Assembly (NCBI GenBank): GCA_942491535.1
Contig: CALOBV010000006.1
Location: 124,001 to 188,000 of the forward strand
Direction: 5' to 3'
Length of the DNA: 64,000 nt
From: JAUVKT01 sp942491535
GTDB lineage: Bacteria; Bacteroidota; Bacteroidia; Bacteroidales; VadinHA17
Shown here: in pieces, positions 8,299 to 16,501 of the stretch
Position numbering within the stretch: the first letter of the stretch is position 1
Layout: every line of letters starts with the position of its first letter
Translations under genes and position numbers: made by a program
The notes under the pieces: model-generated
Told to the model about the DNA's origin: nothing
What the model saw: the letters and a program-made list of their open reading frames with translations, nothing else
Database searches by the model: none

Positions 8299-10245
8299 TT
8301 AAAACAAGTTGTAGCCCTTATCCATCCAACTTATATATTCATCGATATTAAGGTTATGCTCCATCCTCTCACCCAACACATTTCCTTCATGATCTACAAT
8401 CACGTATAGGGGTTGAGTATTTGTTCCGAACATTCTTATCTCAAGGTCTGTGTTAACCTTCCCTATTGTGTTTTTAACCTTATTGTCGAATGGTGAAGTA
8501 TACCATTGATCTTCCGGAAGCTTAGTCCTGTCGTCGCAATACAGGGCAATAATTACAAAGTTATCTCTAAGCCTTTGCTGCACCCTGTTGTCCGACCACA
8601 CCTTTGCTTCCATCTCCTTGCAATTGCTGCAGGCGTGTCCTTTAAAGTCGAGAAAAACTGGTTTTCCCTGCTCCCTGGCCGACTCCATCCCCTGCTCATA
8701 ATCAAAGTATCCGCTTAATCCGTAAGGCAGGTCAAACTTATCTTCATATTTGACACTTTCGGTCGATTCAAAAAGAGGCATACTGCTTTGAGTGCTACTT
8801 CTCTGCGAAAGGTCAAGCGATAGAGTCTCCTTAGGAGGAAGAAGTGATGATATCCCTGTTAAAGGAGCACCAAAGAGTCCAGGAACAAGATATAAGGTAA
8901 AAGAGAATACAGCAATTATTAATACAAACCTGAATACTCCAATATGTTTCAGATCGCTGTCGTGAGCAAATTTTATCTTTCCCATCAGGTATAGGCCCAG
9001 CAGGAAGAATAAAACAATCCATATTGCCAGGTAGATATCTCTTCCGAGTATCCCAAGGCCATAAACAGTGTCTATTGAAGATAAAAACTTCAAACTGAAA
9101 GCTACCATAATAAAACCCAGTACTACCTTGATGGAGTTAAGCCATCCACCCGACTTTGGTAATTTGCTCATAATAGCAGGGAATAATGCAAAGAGGAAGA
9201 ATGGAAGAGCAAATCCCAAACCAAAACCAAACATCCCTATGGTTGGCCGTAGAACATCTCCACTGGCTGCTTCAACTAAGAGTGCACCTACTATAGGACC
9301 AGTACATGCAAATGATACCAGCACAGTAGTCAGACCCAGGAAGAAAGCAGCAACAAAGCCTCCCTTATCAACCTTGGAGTCGGCTCCGCTAACCCAACTA
9401 TTAGGAAGAATAATCTCATAAGCGCCAAAAAATGATGCTGAAAATACTATAAATAAGAGGAAGAATAAAAGATTAGGGATCCAATGAGTGCTGAGTGAGC
9501 TGGCAAAGCTAGCTCCTGCACTTGTGAGTGATACTATAAGGCCCAGAGAAGAATAAATCAGTATAATCGATAATGCGAATATCAGTGCCTTAATAAAGGA
9601 TCCGGATTTTTTACCTGAGTCCTGTGAAAAGAATGCAACAGTCATTGGAATCATAGGAAACACACATGGTGTTAACACTCCTGCCAGTCCAAGAAAAAAT
9701 GAAATAATAAGAAGCCCCATAAGTCCCCGGTCTGACCCTGATGAGCCTTCTGCCCTCATGGGCGTAGTCTGCTCGGTATCAGTAGTTTCCTGAACGGTAA
9801 CAGGAATACTAAAATCTAAATCCTGGGGTGGTGAGCACCTCTCATCGTCGCAGGCCATATAGGTAATAAAACCCTCGACTGTGAATGATTTCAGATCCGA
9901 CTCTATTACCTGTCTGAATTCGGCCTCATTGCTATAATACAATATATCCATCTCAAAGGCAGTATCAAATACTTCTTCCCCTTCGGTAAGTGATTTTAGA
10001 TCACCAATCAATTTGTAATCGCCAGATTCACCGAAGGAAAAACTTGTAGGAATCGGTCCACCAGAAGGTATATCGATACCATACAGGTGAGAACCCTCTT
10101 CAATCGAAGCTTTAAATATTAGCTCGTACCTACCTTCACCCATGTCATCATAAGAAAATGACCATGTTACAGGATCAAATATCTGACCCGACAGAGTTGA
10201 AGCCAGGCTTACAATTATGCTTACTAAGAGTATTAATTTCTTCAT
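8299..10245 (-). CDS. dsbD: Thiol:disulfide interchange protein DsbD
   Basis: The protein has 648 residues. After a signal peptide (MKKLILLVSIIVSLASTLSG) comes a periplasmic DsbD-alpha-like domain (about 25-155) with a Cys pair in ACDDERCSPP. Next is an eight-helix membrane domain containing GVLTPCVFPMIP and SFACTGPIVG, the redox-active membrane cysteines. The C-terminal thioredoxin-like domain has the active site HACSNCKEME. DsbD moves electrons from cytoplasmic thioredoxin to periplasmic partners such as disulfide isomerases and cytochrome maturation proteins. All three redox pairs are present, so it looks functional. It is monocistronic with its own terminator. Confidence 0.92.
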   Translation of the reverse strand: MKKLILLVSIIVSLASTLSGQIFDPVTWSFSYDDMGEGRYELIFKASIEEGSHLYGIDIPSGGPIPTSFSFGESGDYKLIGDLKSLTEGEEVFDTAFEMDILYYSNEAEFRQVIESDLKSFTVEGFITYMACDDERCSPPQDLDFSIPVTVQETTDTEQTTPMRAEGSSGSDRGLMGLLIISFFLGLAGVLTPCVFPMIPMTVAFFSQDSGKKSGSFIKALIFALSIILIYSSLGLIVSLTSAGASFASSLSTHWIPNLLFFLLFIVFSASFFGAYEIILPNSWVSGADSKVDKGGFVAAFFLGLTTVLVSFACTGPIVGALLVEAASGDVLRPTIGMFGFGLGFALPFFLFALFPAIMSKLPKSGGWLNSIKVVLGFIMVAFSLKFLSSIDTVYGLGILGRDIYLAIWIVLFFLLGLYLMGKIKFAHDSDLKHIGVFRFVLIIAVFSFTLYLVPGLFGAPLTGISSLLPPKETLSLDLSQRSSTQSSMPLFESTESVKYEDKFDLPYGLSGYFDYEQGMESAREQGKPVFLDFKGHACSNCKEMEAKVWSDNRVQQRLRDNFVIIALYCDDRTKLPEDQWYTSPFDNKVKNTIGKVNTDLEIRMFGTNTQPLYVIVDHEGNVLGERMEHNLNIDEYISWMDKGYNLF

Positions 10246-10348
10246 TATTCCAGATGTATTATAATAGCTTCGAATATATAAAATTTACGTTTACCGTGGT
10301 AAGTATATATTTATATTAATAACCGGGGAAAGGAATAAAAGGTTCAAT

Positions 10349-11908
10349 TTACCTGAGATCTATCTCATCTCCTTCTGAGTTGAAAAATTTATATTCGAGG
10401 ATCTGGTAAGATGGTATTGACTGAACCGATATTGAACATTTGTATTTTTTGGCCATTTTCCTGGCCTCCGAAAACAGTCCTTTTGTAAGGTAGGCAGCAA
10501 CAAAAGGATGGGAACGTAGAATAAACTTACGCGTTTTAACCTTATCGACAATATTATTCAGGCTATCTTCTATCTTATCGACATGAAGGATGGTCGGCCC
10601 CACTTTACCCGTGCCTGAACAAACCGGGCAATCCTCATCTGTAGTGATATGCATTTCTGGCCTGACGCGCTGACGGGTAATCTGCATTAAGCCAAACCTG
10701 GTAAGGGGAAGGATATTATGCTTGGTACTATCCAGAGCCATGGCTTCTTTCATTTTCTCGAATAAAGCCTGCTTATTTTCATTGGAGAGCATATCGATAA
10801 AATCGACAACAATAATACCACCCATATCCCTCAGTCGTAACTGGCGGGCAATTTCCTTCGCAGCTTCAATATTCACAAGAAGTGCATTTGTCTCCTGGTC
10901 TTTATCCGACTTAGAACGATTACCACTATTTACATCAACAACGTGCAAAGCTTCTGTATGTTCTATAATAAGGTAAGACCCATGCTTAAATGATACTGTC
11001 TTTCCGAAAAGTGATTTTATCTGTTTGCTTACTCCGAAGTGGTCAAATATTGGAATCTTACCGTTGTATACTTTTACTATCTTCTCCTTCTCAGGTGCAA
11101 TTTCTCTGATGTAGTGCTTAATATCGTTGCCAACATCATTATTGTTTACAGTAATATTGGTAAAGCTTACATTCAGAATATCTCTCAGGATAGTTGTGGT
11201 TCGGTTAAGCTCACCAATTAGTAGCTTTGGTTTAGATACATCTTTTCTGATACTATAAAAAGCAGACTCCCACTTCTTAACAAGGCCTCTTAGTTCGGAA
11301 TCGAGTACAGCAACTTTTTTTCCCTCGGCAACAGTTCTTACAATAACACCATAGTTCTTTGGTTTGATGCTCAGAAGAAGTGCTTTTAACCTGTTTTTCT
11401 CTTCAACGCTTTCTATTTTTGAGGATATAGAAATCTTATCAGAGAATGGCAGCAACACAAGGTTTCTGCCGGCAAGTGAGATCTCAGACCCCAACCTTGG
11501 TCCTTTGGTGGAAATTGGTTCTTTGGTTACCTGTACAATTACTGTCTGACCACTGGTAAGAACATCCGATATTTTCCCATCCTTATCGATATCCCTCTCG
11601 TTCTTAAACTTATGAACAGGAGGTATTCTCCCCTTCTTGCTCAGTGCAAGAGTATAATACCTGTTAAGCGACCTGAACTGTGCACCGAGATCCAGGTAAT
11701 GCAAAAATGCATCCCTTTCATAGCCCACATTTACAAATGCGGCATTAAGGCCGGGCATTATCTTCTTAACCTTACCCAGATATATATCACCCACAGCAAA
11801 CTGAAGATTCTTTTTTTCCTTATTCAGTTCAACGAGCCTGCTGTCTTCCAATAGGGCTATTGAAATATCGTCCGGGCCTGAGTCTATTATAATATCTTTG
11901 CTAACCAC
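10349..11908 (-). CDS. rng: Ribonuclease G/E family endoribonuclease
   Basis: The protein has 519 residues from a GTG start; the opening SKDIIIDSGPDDISIALL matches other Bacteroidetes RNase G proteins, which supports this start. It has an S1 RNA-binding domain (about 37-135), an RNase H-like fold, catalytic metal ligands D325 (VVDVNSG) and D369 (IVVDFIDM), and the zinc-link DCPVCSGTG with C427 and C430. The long C-terminal scaffold of RNase E is absent, so it is RNase G-like. It processes rRNA and starts mRNA decay from 5' monophosphate ends. A perfect 14-bp inverted repeat lies just upstream, between this gene and the small basic peptide gene. Confidence 0.92.
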   Translation of the reverse strand: MVSKDIIIDSGPDDISIALLEDSRLVELNKEKKNLQFAVGDIYLGKVKKIMPGLNAAFVNVGYERDAFLHYLDLGAQFRSLNRYYTLALSKKGRIPPVHKFKNERDIDKDGKISDVLTSGQTVIVQVTKEPISTKGPRLGSEISLAGRNLVLLPFSDKISISSKIESVEEKNRLKALLLSIKPKNYGVIVRTVAEGKKVAVLDSELRGLVKKWESAFYSIRKDVSKPKLLIGELNRTTTILRDILNVSFTNITVNNNDVGNDIKHYIREIAPEKEKIVKVYNGKIPIFDHFGVSKQIKSLFGKTVSFKHGSYLIIEHTEALHVVDVNSGNRSKSDKDQETNALLVNIEAAKEIARQLRLRDMGGIIVVDFIDMLSNENKQALFEKMKEAMALDSTKHNILPLTRFGLMQITRQRVRPEMHITTDEDCPVCSGTGKVGPTILHVDKIEDSLNNIVDKVKTRKFILRSHPFVAAYLTKGLFSEARKMAKKYKCSISVQSIPSYQILEYKFFNSEGDEIDLR

Positions 11909-11951
11909 CTGACAGATCTATCAGTATATCTTTTTCTATTCTATAAATGTA

Positions 11952-11986
11952 CTAAACCTAAAGATTAGAGGCATCTTTAGGTTTAG
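11952..11986 (-). repeat. Perfect 14-bp inverted repeat ahead of RNase G
   Basis: CTAAACCTAAAGAT (11952-11965) and ATCTTTAGGTTTAG (11973-11986) are perfect complements around a seven-base loop. Neither strand carries a convincing T-run after it, so it is not a standard terminator. It lies 33 bases after the stop of the basic peptide gene and 43 bases before the RNase G start, so it would be in a shared transcript. It could be an attenuator, a processing site or a 5'-UTR element through which RNase G acts on its own mRNA; that is inference. Confidence 0.7.
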
Positions 11987-12019
11987 AGTATTTTACTTAT
12001 GGCTTTTCAAACAGATCGA

Positions 12020-12112
12020 CTATTTCCTCTTCTTATGCCTGTTCTTCCTCAAACGCTTCTTACGCTTGTGCGTAGCCATCTTATGTCTCTTTCTCTTCTT
12101 TCCGCTTGGCAT
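12020..12112 (-). CDS. 30-residue extremely basic peptide, probable ribosome- or RNA-associated protein
   Basis: The frame ATG 12112 to TAG 12020 encodes 30 residues, of which 21 are Lys, Arg or His. It opens MPSGKKRKRHKMATHKRKK and ends NRHKKRK. I recall peptides of this MPSGKKRKRHKMATHKRKK type as conserved across Bacteroidetes, usually unannotated because of their size. The composition suggests binding to rRNA. A Bacteroidota-specific small ribosomal protein was reported in Flavobacterium ribosome structures; whether this is the same protein I cannot tell. It lies 13 bases after the HU gene and before RNase G, an RNA-processing context. Confidence 0.72.
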   Translation of the reverse strand: MPSGKKRKRHKMATHKRKKRLRKNRHKKRK

Positions 12113-12125
12113 AAAGCTTAATAAA

Positions 12126-12407
12126 TTATTGGTTATTTTTAACCTTGTTAATGAATGATTTTGAAGGCTTGAAAGCCGGAATAAAATGTTCTGGAATAAT
12201 AATAGTAGTATTTTTTGAGATATTCCTGGCTGTTTTCTTGGCTCTTTTCTTTACAATAAAGCTGCCAAAACCTCTAAGATAAACATTATTACCTGCTACC
12301 ATTGATTCTTTGACCGCATCCATAAACTCTTCAACAGTTCTCTGAACTGTAACCTTTTCAATACCAGTCTTCTTGGCAATCTCGTTAACGATGTCTGCTT
12401 TAGTCAT
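12126..12407 (-). CDS. HU/IHF-family DNA-binding protein
   Basis: The protein has 93 residues with a standard HU fold. The N-terminal helices (MTKADIVNEIAKKTGI) are followed by GFGSFIVKKRAKKTARN, the start of the DNA-binding beta arm, and FKPSKSFINKV at the end. It bends and packs DNA. The arm has the family's RN(I/P) region as RNISKNTTIIIPEH. It heads a minus-strand unit with the basic peptide and RNase G, and is divergent from ssb. Confidence 0.93.
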   Translation of the reverse strand: MTKADIVNEIAKKTGIEKVTVQRTVEEFMDAVKESMVAGNNVYLRGFGSFIVKKRAKKTARNISKNTTIIIPEHFIPAFKPSKSFINKVKNNQ

Positions 12408-12464
12408 TTTAAAATTATTTAATTCAACAAATTAATATTTTTCGTAGTATTTTTAATAACTCTG

Positions 12465-12472
12465 CAAATGTA
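12465..12472 (-). promoter_or_regulatory. -7 box upstream of the HU gene
   Basis: Read on the minus strand this is TACATTTG, a full match to TAnnTTTG, 58 bases upstream of the HU start. The expected -33 position shows no exact TTG. Confidence 0.5.
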
Positions 12473-12604
12473 AAATATTATTTCATATAAATGAAACTCT
12501 TAACTTTATTTTTTGATTTTTTTGAGTTCTAAAATTCTGTAATTGAGCATTTCAGTGTTATTTCTTCAGTAGATTACAATTGAAACTAATTATTGAAATT
12601 AGAA

Positions 12605-12634
12605 TTGTGCTACTGCTAATTTTTCATAACTTTG
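12605..12634 (+). promoter_or_regulatory. Complete Bacteroidetes-type promoter of ssb
   Basis: TTG (12605-12607) is followed after 19 bp by TAACTTTG (12627-12634), matching the -33/-7 consensus of Bacteroidetes primary sigma factor. Transcription would begin near 12638, about 30 bases before the ssb ATG. It would drive ssb-gldE-gldD-PPTase-GGGPS. Confidence 0.75.
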
Positions 12635-12667
12635 TGCTGAATTTCGAAAAATAGAATAATATTCATT

Positions 12668-13150
12668 ATGGCCGTAAACAAAGTAATACTGGTAGGAAAT
12701 GTTGGGAAAGATCCCGAGGTACATTTTATTGAATCTAATGTAGCTGTGGCAAGATTCCCTCTTGCTACCAGTGAAACTTACAAAAGTAAGGATGGTGAGC
12801 GTGTTACAACCACTGAGTGGCATAACATTGTTCTGTGGAGAGGTCTCGCTGAAGTAGCTGATAAATATGTAAAAAAAGGATCTCAGTTATTTATCGAAGG
12901 GAAGATTCGAACCAGGTCATATGACGACAGGGATGGAAACAAGAGGTATATCACTGAAATAGTTGCCGATAATATGCAAATGCTTGGTAAGAAAGGCGAT
13001 AATACCTCCGGTGATTCTGGACAGTATAATTCAGAAGCTCAGGCTTCAGGCACCGATCAGGTAAAGGCGCAGGAGAATAACACAGGAAACGCAACAAACG
13101 AAGATCCCTTCGTATCAGGTGGTGAAGAGAACGACGACCTTCCGTTCTAG
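12668..13150 (+). CDS. ssb: Single-stranded DNA-binding protein
   Basis: The protein has 160 residues. The OB-fold (about 1-108) has the typical NKVILVGNVGKDPEV opening and WHNIVLWRGLAEVADKYV core. A flexible Gln/Asn/Gly-rich linker leads to the acidic C-terminal tip DDLPF, the docking site for replication and repair partners. It is first in an operon with gldE and gldD, an arrangement I know from other Bacteroidetes. Confidence 0.96.
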   Translation: MAVNKVILVGNVGKDPEVHFIESNVAVARFPLATSETYKSKDGERVTTTEWHNIVLWRGLAEVADKYVKKGSQLFIEGKIRTRSYDDRDGNKRYITEIVADNMQMLGKKGDNTSGDSGQYNSEAQASGTDQVKAQENNTGNATNEDPFVSGGEENDDLPF

Positions 13151-13171
13151 TGTTAACTAAACAAATGCCAA

Positions 13172-14506
13172 TTGGAAACAGACGACCCCTTTCAATACCT
13201 TCAAACGCTAAACAACATTATTGTAAACCAGCCTGATATATATGTCATTATCGAGGCTCTTGTTGTTGTATTGATGCTTTTATGCTCAGCCTTTATCTCC
13301 GGATCGGAGGTTGCATTTTTTTCCTTATCACCGGCAGACAGGGAAGCTTTCAGAATTAACAAAAGCAAGAGTGCCGGCCGGGTTATTAAACTGCTCGATA
13401 CTCCGGAGCGCTTACTAAGTACTATACTTGTTGTAAACAACTTCGTTAATATCGGTATTGTTATATTATCGGCTTACATAAGTTCTCAGTTATTTGATTT
13501 TACTTCCAGTCCTGTATTTGGTTTTATCCTGGAGGTTGTTGTAATAACATTTCTCTTACTTCTTTTTGGGGAAATAATTCCAAAGGTATATGCAACACAG
13601 CAGAATCTCAGGTTTGCATCGCTGATGGCAGGCCCCCTGATTATTCTCGACAAGGTTTTTATGCCTATAAGCCTGATATTATTAAAATTGTCTGAGATCC
13701 TGAAGCGAGGCACTCATGATTCGCCGCTTAGCAAGGATGAGTTATCTGATGCCATTTCCATTGCATCCGGCAAGAACATTCAAGATGAGAAGATACTAAA
13801 GGGAATAATAAATTTTGGAAATATTGATGCCAGGGAAATAATGAAACCCAGGATAGACATTATGGCCATCGATATAAAAACTCCCTTTATAGAATTAATT
13901 CCGGGAATAATTGAGTCTGGATATTCAAGAATCCCCGTATATTCTGAGTCTATCGATAATATACAGGGAGTCCTATATATAAAAGATCTATTGCCTCACT
14001 TGCATAAACCAGGCAGTTTTAACTGGCAATCTCTAATTCGTCCGGCCTACTATGTTCCGGAAATAAAAAGGATAAGAGAACTCCTTGCGGAATTTCAGAC
14101 AAAAAAGATTCACCTTGCAATTGTTATTGATGAATACGGAGGAACAAGTGGAATAATAACGCTGGAAGATATCCTTGAAGAAATAGTTGGTGATATCCCC
14201 GGTGAATCTGAAAATAATGAGATAGCCTTTGAGAAATTGAGTGATGACGAGTATATTTTTGAAGGGAAAACTCAACTGCACGACTTCTGTAAGGTATTGA
14301 ATATAGATTATGATCCCTTTGTAGATGTACGAGGTGAATCAGATACTCTTGCCGGACTAATGCTTGAGCTGGCAGGAGTAATACCGGTTAAAGGATTCTC
14401 TGTAAATCTTGAAGATTTTATGTTTGAGATTCATTCGGCCGACAGCAGGAGGATTAAAAAGATAAGAGTAAAGATTATTAACAACAAGGATGGAAAAAGC
14501 AATTAG
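13172..14506 (+). CDS. gldE: Gliding-motility-associated protein GldE (CNNM/CorC-type membrane protein)
   Basis: The protein has 444 residues. A DUF21/CNNM membrane domain (about 25-200) carries SGSEVAFFSLSP. It is followed by two CBS domains (about 215-345, with EIMKPRIDIMAI and VIDEYGGTSGIITLEDILEE) and a C-terminal CorC/HlyC domain (about 360-440). The start is a TTG at 13172; no in-frame ATG precedes the membrane domain. Outside Bacteroidetes such proteins act in divalent-cation transport. The name GldE rests on its position between ssb and gldD. In Flavobacterium GldD is needed for gliding/T9SS and GldE supports it. Confidence 0.85.
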   Translation: METDDPFQYLQTLNNIIVNQPDIYVIIEALVVVLMLLCSAFISGSEVAFFSLSPADREAFRINKSKSAGRVIKLLDTPERLLSTILVVNNFVNIGIVILSAYISSQLFDFTSSPVFGFILEVVVITFLLLLFGEIIPKVYATQQNLRFASLMAGPLIILDKVFMPISLILLKLSEILKRGTHDSPLSKDELSDAISIASGKNIQDEKILKGIINFGNIDAREIMKPRIDIMAIDIKTPFIELIPGIIESGYSRIPVYSESIDNIQGVLYIKDLLPHLHKPGSFNWQSLIRPAYYVPEIKRIRELLAEFQTKKIHLAIVIDEYGGTSGIITLEDILEEIVGDIPGESENNEIAFEKLSDDEYIFEGKTQLHDFCKVLNIDYDPFVDVRGESDTLAGLMLELAGVIPVKGFSVNLEDFMFEIHSADSRRIKKIRVKIINNKDGKSN

Positions 14507-15068
14507 GCAAATATTTTTCTTTGTTATCCTGCTAGGCTTAATTGTCGGATGTCGTAACCAGTCTTTTCCAAGACCCAGGGGACATTTCCGGATAGATTTT
14601 CCGAAAAAGGAGTATATAAAGTTTGATTCTACATGTCCCTTTACTTTCTACTATCCTGTTTACGGTAAGGTTGCAGAAGAGCCTGGAATAAGCACTCCCT
14701 GCTGGTTTAATATTGAATTTAACGACTTTGGCGGAAAACTTCACCTCAGCTACCTTCCGGTGAAAAACAATCTTGATCTGCTTATTGAAGATGCACATAA
14801 GCTGGCGTATAAGCATTCGGTCAAAGCTGATGCTATCGAAGAAAGAAGATGGGAGAATCCCGATAATAAGGTTTATGGACTTGTATATTCGATTAAGGGA
14901 AATGCTGCCTCTTCTTTGCAGTTCTATCTTACAGACAGCACTGATAACTACCTTATGGGATCGCTATATTTTTATACAACCCCGGATAAGGATTCTCTGG
15001 CACCTGTTATTGAATTTTTCAGGGAAGATATCTTATACCTTATTGAAACACTTGAATGGAAAAAATAA
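14490..15068 (+). CDS. gldD: Gliding motility lipoprotein GldD
   Basis: The protein has 192 residues. A lipoprotein signal peptide ends in GLIVGC (lipidated Cys21). It is followed by the family-specific PRPRGHFRIDFPKKEY segment that identifies GldD. The first 17 bases overlap the end of gldE, so the two are translationally coupled. GldD is an envelope lipoprotein required for gliding and T9SS function in flavobacteria; in non-gliding Bacteroidetes it accompanies the secretion system. T9SS cargo elsewhere in this window fits that. Confidence 0.9.
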   Translation: MEKAIRQIFFFVILLGLIVGCRNQSFPRPRGHFRIDFPKKEYIKFDSTCPFTFYYPVYGKVAEEPGISTPCWFNIEFNDFGGKLHLSYLPVKNNLDLLIEDAHKLAYKHSVKADAIEERRWENPDNKVYGLVYSIKGNAASSLQFYLTDSTDNYLMGSLYFYTTPDKDSLAPVIEFFREDILYLIETLEWKK

Positions 15069-15076
15069 GATAGAGA

Positions 15077-15733
15077 ATGGCCTGTATAACTGAACATTAT
15101 TTAAACGATTATACCGTGGTTGGTGTCTGGAAGATAGAAGAAGATCTCAAGACCCTTCTCTCAATGGTTGAGCTCGATCAGAACGACAACAGGAGATACA
15201 AGACATTCAGAAGTACTTCAAGGAAACTTGAATTCCTGAGTGTCCGAGCTCTTTTAAAAGAACTTATCGGACCCGATGCCCGAATTGTTTATAATAAAAA
15301 TAACAAGCCATTTATAAAAGATGGTTCCCACTTTATCAGCATAACTCATTCCCACAAACTTACGGCAATTATGCTAAGTACTCAGGAAAAGATTGGGATT
15401 GACCTGGAGCATATGAGTTCTAATATTAATGCATTATCGTTTAAGTTTATCAACAAGAAAGAGCGGATTACCAGGGAGAGAGATAAAAAAAGATATCACC
15501 TGTATCTTCACTGGTGCGCCAAGGAAGCCCTATATAAAATATGCGACAAGGAAGGAATTAACATTAAGAAGAATATAACTATATATCCCTTTGATTTATC
15601 CGAATCGGGAGATATTAAGGGTAAGGTTCATTCTGAAAAGATTAATGAGATATTTGACCTGCACTATACCAGGTATGATAATTATGCTCTTGTATGGACA
15701 AATAAGAATTACAATGGTAAGAAAAGGAGATAA
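15077..15733 (+). CDS. 4'-phosphopantetheinyl transferase superfamily protein
   Basis: The protein has 218 residues. The two signature motifs are present: GIDLEHM (magnesium-binding Asp and Glu) at about 111-117, and WCAKEALYK (the F/WxxKEAxxK motif) near 155. The enzyme moves phosphopantetheine from CoA to a carrier protein; its length fits the single-domain Sfp/AcpT-like group. It could serve fatty-acid ACP or a secondary carrier. It starts 8 bases after gldD and its end overlaps the GGGP synthase start by 20 bases. Confidence 0.87.
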   Translation: MACITEHYLNDYTVVGVWKIEEDLKTLLSMVELDQNDNRRYKTFRSTSRKLEFLSVRALLKELIGPDARIVYNKNNKPFIKDGSHFISITHSHKLTAIMLSTQEKIGIDLEHMSSNINALSFKFINKKERITRERDKKRYHLYLHWCAKEALYKICDKEGINIKKNITIYPFDLSESGDIKGKVHSEKINEIFDLHYTRYDNYALVWTNKNYNGKKRR

Positions 15734-16433
15734 GAGTAAGAAGGTTGCTCTGTTGATTGACCCGGATGATGGCCATAGCAGTAATCCTGATAAGTTATTG
15801 AAAATCGCAAATAGATCGGGAGTAGATTATATACTCGTTGGAGGAAGTCTTACATTCAAAAAGCCAGGTGAGTTAATCAGGAAAATTAAAAATGAATCGT
15901 CTATACCTGTATATATTTTCCCGGGTAATCTTCTCCAGCTTGACGATAGTGCTGATGGTATTCTTTTATTATCTCTAATCTCAGGCAGAAACCCGGAACT
16001 GCTAATTGGAAATCATGTTGTGGCAGCCCCCCTGCTAAATCAAATGAAGTGCGATATTATCTCGGTGGGATATATTCTAATTAACTGTGGCTCTAAAACA
16101 TCAGTTGAATATATGTCGCAGACTGAAGCTATTCCGTCGGCAAAACCAGATATTGTGGTTGCAACAGCTATCGCAGGTGCTCTTCTTGGTTTAAAAATGA
16201 TCTACCTGGAGGCAGGTAGCGGAGCAAGTTATCCTGTTCCTTCCGAGGTAATTAAATCTGTAAGAAAAAATATTAATATCCCAATAATAGTGGGTGGTGG
16301 ACTCAGAAAATCTGAAGATATTAAAACAGCATTTCAATCGGGAGCAGATATTATAGTTCTTGGTAATGGAGCAGTTAATAATCCGGAACTGCTCGAAGAA
16401 GCATGTTTGCTCAGGAATACTCTTAGTAAATAA
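15714..16433 (+). CDS. Geranylgeranylglyceryl phosphate synthase family protein (PcrB/GGGPS)
   Basis: The protein has 239 residues from ATG 15714; an upstream ATG at 15591 would lie deep inside the PPTase gene. It is a TIM barrel with the family landmarks ALLIDPDDG, YILVGGSLTF, YLEAGSGAS, IVGGGLRK and IIVLGNGA, which bind glycerol-1-phosphate and the prenyl diphosphate. The enzyme joins a polyprenyl chain to sn-glycerol-1-phosphate, the archaeal-type ether-lipid stereochemistry. Group II GGGPS enzymes of Bacteroidetes have been shown to make geranylgeranylglyceryl phosphate. The supply of glycerol-1-phosphate (AraM/EgsA type) is not seen here. Confidence 0.88.
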   Translation: MVRKGDKSKKVALLIDPDDGHSSNPDKLLKIANRSGVDYILVGGSLTFKKPGELIRKIKNESSIPVYIFPGNLLQLDDSADGILLLSLISGRNPELLIGNHVVAAPLLNQMKCDIISVGYILINCGSKTSVEYMSQTEAIPSAKPDIVVATAIAGALLGLKMIYLEAGSGASYPVPSEVIKSVRKNINIPIIVGGGLRKSEDIKTAFQSGADIIVLGNGAVNNPELLEEACLLRNTLSK

Positions 16434-16450
16434 CAAGTAAGCCTTAGCCA

Positions 16451-16484
16451 GAAAAAAAAAACCGCCTCATCTCTGAAGCGGTTT
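16451..16484 (-). terminator. Rho-independent terminator of the TPR gene
   Basis: AAACCGC (16459-16465) pairs with GCGGTTT (16478-16484). On the minus strand an eight-base T run follows, matching the A run at 16452-16460. It sits between the convergent GGGPS and TPR genes. Confidence 0.8.
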
Positions 16485-16501
16485 GATATAATTTTATCTT
16501 G

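Noticed and set aside
15591..15713. Longer GGGPS start at ATG 15591
   Set aside because: The extra 41 residues come from another frame of the PPTase gene; the family start is at ATG 15714.
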